5,726 nt of DNA. Source: Actinomycetota bacterium. Its GTDB lineage: Bacteria > Actinomycetota > Actinomycetes > Actinomycetales > Microbacteriaceae. Where the stretch lies: positions 1 through 5,726 of the forward strand of contig WLFI01000056.1 of the NCBI GenBank assembly GCA_009703845.1, read 5' to 3'. Of the stretch, positions 1 through 5,726 are shown piece after piece (positions within the stretch are counted from its first letter, which is position 1; every line of letters begins with the position of its first letter). The notes beneath the pieces are model-generated. The model did not search any database, had not been told where the DNA came from, and saw only the letters and a list, made by a program, of their open reading frames with translations. The position numbers were made by a program, and so were the translations under genes.

Positions 1-570
1 AGCGGCTTGCTCTGGTGTTGCGATCTGACCAGTGCCAATTGCCCATACCGGCTCGTAGGCAATCACGAAATCACCCAGAGCGGCATGACCAGCAAGTGCT
101 GCAAGGGTTTGTCGAACTGGCACAGCGGCGGCACCTTCGGCCTCAAGCTCTTCAAGGGTTTCACCGACGCAGATGACTGGCACAAGGTTGTGTCTAAACG
201 CGGCAGCTACCTTTGCCTGAACCACATCGTCGGTTTCATTGTGATACTGGCGTCTTTCGCTGTGACCGATTAGCACGTAGTCAACGGCAAGCTTTTTGAG
301 GGCCTGGCCAGAGACCTCTCCGGTGTAAGCACCTGCGTCGTGGGCCGAAATGTCTTGAGCGCCTAGCTTGATTTCGAGTCCGTCTGCGTCAATCAGAGTT
401 TGAATGCTTCTCAGCGAGGTGAAACCCGGGAACACGGCGACTTCTGCGTCTGCATAGTTGTGCGCAGCATCCTTGAGTGTCCAGTCAAGTTTCTGAACCA
501 GAGCAATGCCCTGCTGGTGGTCAAGGTTCATCTTCCAGTTGCCGGCGATGAATGGGGTGCGCTTAGTCAT
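1..570 (-). CDS. tpiA: Triosephosphate isomerase, 5' part (truncated by window edge)
   Basis: This gene encodes the cytosolic glycolytic and gluconeogenic enzyme that interconverts dihydroxyacetone phosphate and D-glyceraldehyde 3-phosphate. The first 190 codons are present; family members are about 250-260 residues, so roughly the last quarter lies beyond position 1. The reading starts at ATG (570-568) with [15 protein letters not shown], which carries the substrate-binding Asn11 and Lys13. The electrophilic catalytic histidine is His103 in IGHSERR, and the catalytic base is Glu173 in [10 protein letters not shown], just before the mobile loop 6. A GAGG ribosome binding site (577-580) sits 6 bases upstream, inside the end of pgk. 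The start overlaps the pgk stop by 8 bases (ATGACTAA), so translational coupling to pgk is likely. The sequence is intact as far as it goes, and the identification is secure. Confidence 0.98.
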   Translation of the reverse strand, partial: MTKRTPFIAGNWKMNLDHQQGIALVQKLDWTLKDAAHNYADAEVAVFPGFTSLRSIQTLIDADGLEIKLGAQDISAHDAGAYTGEVSGQALKKLAVDYVLIGHSERRQYHNETDDVVQAKVAAAFRHNLVPVICVGETLEELEAEGAAAVPVRQTLAALAGHAALGDFVIAYEPVWAIGTGQIATPEQAA

Positions 571-1768
571 TTAGAACCTCAAGTCCTGGCAGTTTCTTGC
601 CCTCTAGGAATTCGAGGCTGGCCCCGCCTCCGGTTGAAATGTGTCCGAATTGCTCATCTGTGAAACCTAGGATGCGCACAGCTGCTGCTGAGTCACCACC
701 GCCGACCACACTTAGGCCCGAAACCTCGGTCAGAGCCTTTGCCACGGCTTTGGTTCCCCCAGCAAATTTGTCGATCTCGAATACTCCCATTGGACCGTTC
801 CAGAAGACGGTTTTGGCTTCACCGATTTCGCGAGCGAATGCGGCAGCCGACTCAGGGCCGATGTCTAGCCCCAACCCACTAGCGCCGAATGGTGAAGACT
901 CGATGTCAGAAGCCGAAGTGATAGCTACCTCTGCATCTGCGCCAAACTTGCTGGCAACTACGATGTCGGTCGGAAGAACCACTTCAACGCCAAGGGACTC
1001 TGCGCGGGTCAGGTACTCCTTCACCGTGTCAATTTGGTCCACTTCAAGCAGCGATGCTCCAACCTTGAAGCCTTGAGCAGCTAAGAACGTGAAAACCATC
1101 CCGCCGCCGATCAATAGCTTGTTGACAGTTGGTAGGAGGTGGTCGATCACTCCGAGTTTGTCTGAAACCTTCGATCCACCTAGTACCACGGCGTAAGGTC
1201 GCTCGGGGTTAGAAGTGAGCCTGGATAGGACATCCAGTTCTTTTTCAATCAAGAAACCTGCGTAGCTTGGCAAAATTTGAGCTAGCTCGAAAACCGAGGC
1301 CTGCTTACGGTGCACAACGCCGAATCCATCACTTACGAAAAGATCTCCAAAATCGGCAAGTTTTGCCGCAAAGTCTTTGCGCTCTTGCTCGTCTTTCGAG
1401 GTTTCGCCCGCGTTGAAGCGAAGGTTCTCTAGAACCACGACACCACCACGGTCTAGCGCCTTGACTACTCCCCTGGCTTCGCTACCGACGGTGTCTGCGG
1501 CGAAAAATACGGGTTGGCCTAGAAGTTCAGCGAGACGGGCAGCTGCAGGTTCGAGCGAGTAACGCTCATCTGGTGCGCCCTCAGGACGCCCAAGGTGTGA
1601 GATCACAATCACCTTGGCGCCTTGTTCAACAAGGTACTTGATGGTTGGCACCGAGGCTACGATGCGCCCATCATCAGTAATTTGCTTACCGTCTAATGGA
1701 ACATTGAGGTCGCAGCGAATGATGACACGCTTGCCATCTAGTGAAGTTAACTCAGAAAGCTTGCGCAA
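563..1768 (-). CDS. pgk: Phosphoglycerate kinase
   Basis: This cytosolic enzyme transfers phosphate from 1,3-bisphosphoglycerate to ADP, giving 3-phosphoglycerate and ATP. The 401 residues match the usual bacterial length. The N-terminal substrate domain carries RCDLNVP (18-24), SHLGRP (57-62), ENLRF (114-118) and the FGVVHR segment (149-154). The C-terminal nucleotide domain carries GGSKVSDK (197-204), WNGPMGVFE (323-331), GGGDSAAA (356-363) and [15 protein letters not shown] near the end. All these hallmarks of an active enzyme are present. The start is TTG (1768-1766): no ATG or GTG lies in frame between it and the in-frame gap stop 13 codons upstream. [14 protein letters not shown] also fits where actinobacterial PGKs begin. 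An ATG 5 bases upstream is in another frame. The gene follows gap by 39 bases and overlaps tpiA by 8, so co-transcription is likely. Confidence 0.98.
   Translation of the reverse strand: MRKLSELTSLDGKRVIIRCDLNVPLDGKQITDDGRIVASVPTIKYLVEQGAKVIVISHLGRPEGAPDERYSLEPAAARLAELLGQPVFFAADTVGSEARGVVKALDRGGVVVLENLRFNAGETSKDEQERKDFAAKLADFGDLFVSDGFGVVHRKQASVFELAQILPSYAGFLIEKELDVLSRLTSNPERPYAVVLGGSKVSDKLGVIDHLLPTVNKLLIGGGMVFTFLAAQGFKVGASLLEVDQIDTVKEYLTRAESLGVEVVLPTDIVVASKFGADAEVAITSASDIESSPFGASGLGLDIGPESAAAFAREIGEAKTVFWNGPMGVFEIDKFAGGTKAVAKALTEVSGLSVVGGGDSAAAVRILGFTDEQFGHISTGGGASLEFLEGKKLPGLEVLND
577..580 (-). promoter_or_regulatory. tpiA ribosome binding site inside pgk
   Basis: GAGG in the last codons of pgk lies 6 bases before the tpiA ATG at 570. 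It supports the overlapping start and coupled translation of pgk and tpiA. Confidence 0.6.
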
Positions 1769-1775
1769 TTCATAT

Positions 1776-1780
1776 CTCTC
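1776..1780 (-). promoter_or_regulatory. pgk ribosome binding site, supports the TTG start
   Basis: On the minus strand GAGAG lies 7 bases before the TTG at 1768. It is only 2 bases before the out-of-frame ATG at 1773, which is too close for normal initiation. The spacing therefore favours TTG. The complementarity to the 16S tail is modest, so pgk initiation may be weaker than that of gap or sodA. Confidence 0.55.
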
Positions 1781-1798
1781 GGTTTGTAGTGAAGTGAA

Positions 1799-2869
<1,071 letters not shown>

Positions 2870-2880
2870 TTATTGAGCCC

Positions 2881-2907
2881 TTTTGCTTCGCACCATTGGG
2901 AGCAAAA
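2881..2907 (-). repeat. Inverted repeat in the sodA-gap intergenic region
   Basis: The perfect 7-base arms TTTTGCT and AGCAAAA are separated by 13 bases. The element begins 8 bases after the sodA stop and ends 65 bases before gap. It could be a weak sodA terminator (its A/T-rich arms would form the stem, but no T run follows on either strand) or a protein-binding site in the gap leader. The rest of the 100-base intergenic region (2816-2915) shows only a weak 4-bp GC stem (CGCC at 2842-2845 with GGCG at 2854-2857) and no clear -35/-10 pair. Confidence 0.4.
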
Positions 2908-2915
2908 TGTCAGTA

Positions 2916-3539
2916 TCAGACTAGCAGTAGACCACTGGTTTTCGTGCGAGCTGCCTCGAAGCGCGCGGTTACGTCTGGCCAAGAAACAATGTTCCAGAAG
3001 GCCTTAACGTATTCACCCTTCACGTTCTGGTAATCGAGGTAGAACGCGTGTTCCCACATGTCAAGCATTAGTAGCGGGATGCTCGCTGGAGCGAGGTTTC
3101 CCTGGTGGTCGTAAAGTTGCTCGATGATCAGCTTCTCGCCAAGAACGTCCCAGGCGAGGATCGACCAACCCGAGCCCTGGATGCCCAGAGCTGAAGCCGT
3201 AAAGTGTGCGCGGAACCCGTCGTATGAGCCAAAGAACTCGTCGATCGCAGCGGCCAATTCGCCAACCGGCTTGTCGCCACCCTCTGGTGAGAGGTTGCGC
3301 CAGAAAACCGTGTGGTTTACGTGACCAGCGAGGTTGAAGGCTAGGTCTTTCTGAAGCTTGTTAACCCAGGTCAGGTCGTTCTTGTCACGAGCCTCGGCGA
3401 GAAGGTCAAGAGCAGTGTTTGCGCCGTTCACGTATGCCAGGTGGTGCTTGTCGTGGTGAAGCTCCATGATTTTGCCCGAGATGTTCGGCTCTAGTGATCC
3501 GTAGTCGTAGGTCAGGTCTGGAAGGGTGTATTTGCTCAT
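2916..3539 (-). CDS. sodA: Superoxide dismutase, Mn-type of the Fe/Mn family
   Basis: This enzyme dismutates superoxide to hydrogen peroxide and oxygen. There is no signal peptide, so it is presumably cytosolic. The chosen start [14 protein letters not shown] gives 207 residues, the normal size for the family, and its ATG (3539-3537) has AAGGAG 5 bases upstream. The four metal ligands are visible: His28 (first His of HHDKHH), His76 (NHTVFW), and Asp160 and His164 ([11 protein letters not shown]). Gly72, equivalent to E. coli MnSOD Gly77, and Gln146 in YDHQGN match the Mn-type pattern. Many actinobacterial enzymes of this type accept Mn or Fe, so the metal is an inference. The gene lies 62 bases after whiA and 100 before gap. 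It is not part of the conserved whiA-gap arrangement I know from Corynebacterium glutamicum. Confidence 0.97.
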   Translation of the reverse strand: MSKYTLPDLTYDYGSLEPNISGKIMELHHDKHHLAYVNGANTALDLLAEARDKNDLTWVNKLQKDLAFNLAGHVNHTVFWRNLSPEGGDKPVGELAAAIDEFFGSYDGFRAHFTASALGIQGSGWSILAWDVLGEKLIIEQLYDHQGNLAPASIPLLMLDMWEHAFYLDYQNVKGEYVKAFWNIVSWPDVTARFEAARTKTSGLLLV

Positions 3540-3544
3540 TTTTG

Positions 3545-3550
3545 CTCCTT
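3545..3550 (-). promoter_or_regulatory. sodA ribosome binding site, decides the start
   Basis: AAGGAG lies 5 bases upstream of the ATG at 3539, the strongest Shine-Dalgarno in the window. It rules out the longer reading from a TTG at 3569, which would translate this site and add ten residues unlike the family. Confidence 0.85.
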
Positions 3551-3569
3551 GTTCAATGTTGTGAATCAA
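3549..3569 (-). repeat. Imperfect inverted repeat in the sodA leader
   Basis: On the minus strand TTGATTCA, a 6-base loop CAACAT, then TGAACAA can form a 7-bp stem with one bulged A. Its 3' arm overlaps the first two bases of the sodA AAGGAG. It could be an operator or a weak stem affecting ribosome access, but an A/T-rich element this short may be chance. No clear promoter is seen in the 62-base whiA-sodA gap. Confidence 0.25.
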
Positions 3570-3601
3570 ATCTCTCGAGGTGTTATTCCGATAGCGGCGA
3601 A

Positions 3602-4576
3602 CTAATCGACGTCATCGGGCAAGAAGGCGTCTGTTCCCGGAATTCCGAGCTCTTCTGCCTTTTTGTCGGCCATCGCAAGTAGTCGGCGGATGCGCCCGGC
3701 GATCGCATCCTTGGTCATAGGTGGATCTGCCAAGTGCCCCAACTCATCGAGCGAGGCTTGTTTGTGCTGAAGTCTCAATGCACCGGCATAGGCAAGGTGT
3801 TTTGGAATGTCATCACCCAAAATCTCTAGCGCTCGGGCGACTCGTGCACCGGCTGCAACAGCCGCCTGAGCACTTCGTCGTAGGTTGGCATCGTCAAAGT
3901 TGGCTAGACGGTTTGCCGTGGCGCGCACCTCGCGACGAAGGCGCAGCTCTTCCCAGCGCAGAACCTGGGTGTGAGCGCCCATGTGAGTGAGCATGGCGGC
4001 GATTGATTCGCCTTCACGCACTACAACACGGTGAACTCCGCGAACCTCCCTCGCCTTTGCGATGAGGTTCAGTCGGCGGGCAACACCCACCAGGGCCATC
4101 GCGGCCTCATTGCCGGGTGCAGTGATTTCGAGGGCGGCTGATCGACCCGGATCAGTCAGTGAACCATGGGCCAAAAAGGCGCCGCGCCAAATAGCCTGAG
4201 CCTCTTCGATCGACCCAGCGACAAGTGCAGCCGGCAAACCGCGAACTGGTCGGCCACGTGTATCGAGCAAGCCGGTTTGCCTTGCCAAAACCTCACCCTG
4301 TTCAGTGACCCGAATGATGTAGCGCGAACCCTTGCGTATTCCACCGGCAGACATTACCGAGAGTTCCGATTTAATGCCGTAAAGCTCAGCTAGGTCTTTG
4401 CTCACTCGGCGAGCGATCTGCGAATTGTCGAGCTCTGCCTCAACCACAATGCGTCCTGACACCAGGTGCAACCCACCGGCGAATCGCAAAATCGTGGCCA
4501 ACTCGGCGTTTCTAAGCGACTTCTTTACCACCTCGATGCGAGCTAGTTCGTCTTTAACTTCAGCGGTCAATGCCAC
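3602..4576 (-). CDS. whiA: DNA-binding regulator WhiA
   Basis: WhiA is a DNA-binding protein of Gram-positive bacteria. In Streptomyces it controls sporulation septation genes together with WhiB; in non-sporulators it has been linked to cell division and chromosome segregation. This copy is 324 residues, near the usual 325-330. An N-terminal degenerate LAGLIDADG-like domain covers about residues 1-215 ([14 protein letters not shown] near the start, [20 protein letters not shown] at 131-150). A C-terminal helix-turn-helix follows, with [12 protein letters not shown] and [14 protein letters not shown] at about 275-300. I chose the GTG at 4576-4574, giving (M)[14 protein letters not shown], because it matches the family N-terminus and has AAGGA 6 bases upstream. 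It begins 2 bases after rapZ ends, so coupling is likely. The usual yvcK gene between rapZ and whiA is absent. Its targets here cannot be read from the window. Confidence 0.96.
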   Translation of the reverse strand: MALTAEVKDELARIEVVKKSLRNAELATILRFAGGLHLVSGRIVVEAELDNSQIARRVSKDLAELYGIKSELSVMSAGGIRKGSRYIIRVTEQGEVLARQTGLLDTRGRPVRGLPAALVAGSIEEAQAIWRGAFLAHGSLTDPGRSAALEITAPGNEAAMALVGVARRLNLIAKAREVRGVHRVVVREGESIAAMLTHMGAHTQVLRWEELRLRREVRATANRLANFDDANLRRSAQAAVAAGARVARALEILGDDIPKHLAYAGALRLQHKQASLDELGHLADPPMTKDAIAGRIRRLLAMADKKAEELGIPGTDAFLPDDVD

Positions 4577-4578
4577 GG

Positions 4579-5451
4579 TTATTCCTTTCCAAGGTCGCGG
4601 TGCTTCACGCTGACGGCGACGTCGTCTAATTCGCTTAGTAACTGGGCAATTCGTGTGACAACTGCAACCGAGCGGTGCTTTCCACCCGTGCATCCGATTG
4701 CAATCATTGCGTAGCGTTTGTTCTCGCGCATGTAGCCGGCCAAGACTGGCTTGAGTGCATCCACGTAGTTGGTAATGAACTCCTCGGCGCCAACCTGCGA
4801 GAGAACGAATTTTGAAACCTTCTCGTCTTCGCCGGTGAACGGTCTGAGTGATTCGTCCCAAAAAGGATTCGGCAGAAAGCGCATATCGGCAACGTGGTCT
4901 GCGTCGGCCGGCAGCCCGTGCTTGAAGCCGAAAGACATTACGGTTAGAGAAAGCTTTTTGGCCGCTTCGGCGGTGAAGAGCTCTGCCGTTTTTGTCGATA
5001 ACTGGTGGATGTTCAAATCTGACGTGTCGACCACGAAATCGGCTTGCTCGCGAATAGAAACCAATGCCGCCCTTTCAACACCGATACCGTCGAGCAGGGT
5101 TCCATTGCCTTGAAGTGGATGTGGTCGCCGCACAGATTCGAAACGCTTCACGAGGGCTGAGTCGGTTGCTTCTAGAAAAAGAAGTCTTAGGTTCGGAACT
5201 TTGATTCGCAACTTGTGCAGGTGTTCACTCAGTTCGCTGAAAAACTCTCCCCCGCGAACGTCGATGACTACTGCCAATCTAGGGTTGGGGGTTTTAGTGA
5301 GGCTGAATAATTCACTGATCGGTTCGAGCATTTGCGGAGGCAGATTATCGACTACGTACCAGCCGAGGTCTTCTAGGGCGTTGCCCACGGTCGAGCGCCC
5401 AGCCCCGGACATGCCGGTCACGACCAGCAGTTCGTGTTTGCGCTCTTGCAT
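4579..5451 (-). CDS. rapZ: RapZ/YvcJ family nucleotide-binding regulator
   Basis: This P-loop protein family was characterised as YvcJ in Bacillus (hydrolyses ATP and GTP) and as RapZ in E. coli, an RNA adaptor that senses glucosamine-6-phosphate and controls glmS mRNA through the small RNA GlmZ. The actinobacterial role is not settled. The 290 residues are typical. The Walker A motif is GMSGAGRS (13-20), followed by VDNLPP (34-39) and a Walker B-like strand [10 protein letters not shown] with Asp64. The C-terminal domain carries FGFKHG (174-179), [16 protein letters not shown] (about 183-198) and [10 protein letters not shown] (253-262), the conserved block of the RNA- and ligand-binding half in RapZ. 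Start ATG (5451-5449) has GAAAGG 7 bases upstream. It lies 70 bases after uvrC and 2 bases before whiA, consistent with one transcript. Because GlmZ is enterobacterial, RNA binding here is inference. Confidence 0.97.
   Translation of the reverse strand: MQERKHELLVVTGMSGAGRSTVGNALEDLGWYVVDNLPPQMLEPISELFSLTKTPNPRLAVVIDVRGGEFFSELSEHLHKLRIKVPNLRLLFLEATDSALVKRFESVRRPHPLQGNGTLLDGIGVERAALVSIREQADFVVDTSDLNIHQLSTKTAELFTAEAAKKLSLTVMSFGFKHGLPADADHVADMRFLPNPFWDESLRPFTGEDEKVSKFVLSQVGAEEFITNYVDALKPVLAGYMRENKRYAMIAIGCTGGKHRSVAVVTRIAQLLSELDDVAVSVKHRDLGKE
4583..4587 (-). promoter_or_regulatory. whiA ribosome binding site inside the end of rapZ
   Basis: AAGGA lies in the last codons of rapZ, 6 bases before the GTG at 4576. 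It fixes the whiA start at GTG and implies translational coupling with rapZ. Confidence 0.75.
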
Positions 5452-5458
5452 GTCAAAG

Positions 5459-5464
5459 CCTTTC
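5459..5464 (-). promoter_or_regulatory. rapZ ribosome binding site
   Basis: GAAAGG on the minus strand lies 7 bases before the rapZ ATG at 5451, supporting the start with [11 protein letters not shown]. The 70-base uvrC-rapZ gap is A/T-rich near uvrC, with a short AATAT/ATATT palindrome, and shows no promoter I can defend. Confidence 0.55.
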
Positions 5465-5521
5465 GTGGCTTGAGTTTACTCTTTCGCGACACGCCGAAGA
5501 GATCAAATATCGAATATTGCT

Positions 5522-5726
5522 CTAGATGTTATTTTCGAGCGTTTCTTTGGGTTGTAAGGCGCTGTGTATTTGGGTGGCCAAGGCACGACCGATGCCCGAG
5601 ACATCCGCTATCTCTTCAAGCGTTGCCGCCTTCACGCGCTTGATCGAACCGAAGTGGCGAAGCAACGTGCGAACGCGTTTTTCACCAAGACCTGGAATGT
5701 CGTCGAGCATGCTTTCAAGTGTGGAG
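5522..5726 (-). CDS. uvrC: Excinuclease ABC subunit C, C-terminal end (truncated by window edge)
   Basis: Only the last 67 residues and the TAG stop are in the window; full UvrC is usually about 600 or more residues, so nearly all of the gene lies beyond 5726. UvrC makes the two incisions flanking a DNA lesion in nucleotide excision repair, acting with the UvrB-DNA complex. The visible part is the C-terminal tandem helix-hairpin-helix DNA-binding region: LDDIPGLGEKRVRTLLRHFG is the first motif and EIADVSGIGRALATQIHSAL the second, followed by a short polar tail. The reading frame is open to the window end, so the ATG at 5710 is an internal Met and not a start. Its position directly upstream of rapZ matches the conserved uvrC-rapZ order of actinobacteria such as Mycobacterium tuberculosis. 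No terminator is seen in the 70 bases before rapZ. Confidence 0.93.
   Translation of the reverse strand, partial: STLESMLDDIPGLGEKRVRTLLRHFGSIKRVKAATLEEIADVSGIGRALATQIHSALQPKETLENNI

Noticed and set aside
597..1076. Open frame of 159 codons on the plus strand
   Set aside because: It lies wholly antisense to pgk, is rich in Ser, Pro and Ala, has no family motif, and is explained by the codon pattern of pgk on the other strand.
3540..3569. Longer sodA start at a TTG
   Set aside because: It would translate the strong AAGGAG and add ten residues absent from the family.
3564..3577. Motif CGAGAGAT(A/T)TGA(A/T)T shared by the sodA leader and the pgk start region (1768-1781)
   Set aside because: Twelve of 14 bases agree, but the two copies sit at different distances from their starts and one contains the pgk ribosome binding site; chance is likely.
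4577..4861. N-terminal extension of whiA giving 419 residues
   Set aside because: The extra 95 residues overlap rapZ in another frame, are Arg-rich and unlike WhiA; the GTG at 4576 with AAGGA matches the family start.
4769..5113. Open frame of 114 codons on the plus strand
   Set aside because: It is antisense to rapZ, resembles no known family and has no convincing ribosome binding site.
5468..5521. Possible uvrC terminator hairpin (TCTTCGGCG with CGCGAAAGA)
   Set aside because: The stem has two central mismatches and no T run follows on the minus strand.
5522..5710. Stand-alone 62-residue helix-hairpin-helix protein
   Set aside because: The frame stays open to the window end and the sequence is the C-terminus of UvrC, so the ATG at 5710 is internal.

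Overview
This window is a compact stretch of core chromosome from an actinobacterium. Every supportable gene lies on the minus strand, so the transcription order runs from high to low coordinates: uvrC (3' end only), rapZ, whiA, sodA, gap, pgk, tpiA (5' part only). The rapZ-whiA block next to gap-pgk-tpi, the WhiA C-terminal helix-turn-helix and the protein signatures all point to Actinobacteria. Base composition looks moderate, clearly less GC-rich than a typical soil actinobacterium. With the very tight packing, this suggests a small-genome, aquatic Microbacteriaceae-like lineage. That placement is inference; no 16S or other marker is present.

Layout. 5522-5726: C-terminal tandem helix-hairpin-helix region of the excinuclease subunit UvrC. 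4579-5451: rapZ, a P-loop nucleotide-binding protein tied to amino-sugar and cell-envelope control. 3602-4576: whiA, starting at GTG only 2 bases after the rapZ stop, with its ribosome binding site inside rapZ. 2916-3539: sodA, an Mn-type superoxide dismutase. 1808-2815: gap. 563-1768: pgk, which has a TTG start. 1-570: tpiA, overlapping pgk by 8 bases and running off the left edge. No gene-free stretch reaches 300 bases; the longest is about 100 bases between sodA and gap.

How the genes work together. gap, pgk and tpiA encode three consecutive lower-glycolysis enzymes interconverting dihydroxyacetone phosphate, glyceraldehyde 3-phosphate, 1,3-bisphosphoglycerate and 3-phosphoglycerate. rapZ and whiA are regulators conserved upstream of this block in many actinobacteria. 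uvrC and sodA add DNA repair and oxidative-stress defence. No convincing terminator separates the genes, so one or two long transcripts are plausible.

No novel system is visible; this is an ordinary housekeeping region. The points worth a second look are the missing yvcK between rapZ and whiA, the sodA gene between whiA and gap, a perfect 9-bp hairpin enclosing the gap stop codon, and the pgk TTG start with an out-of-frame ATG just upstream.
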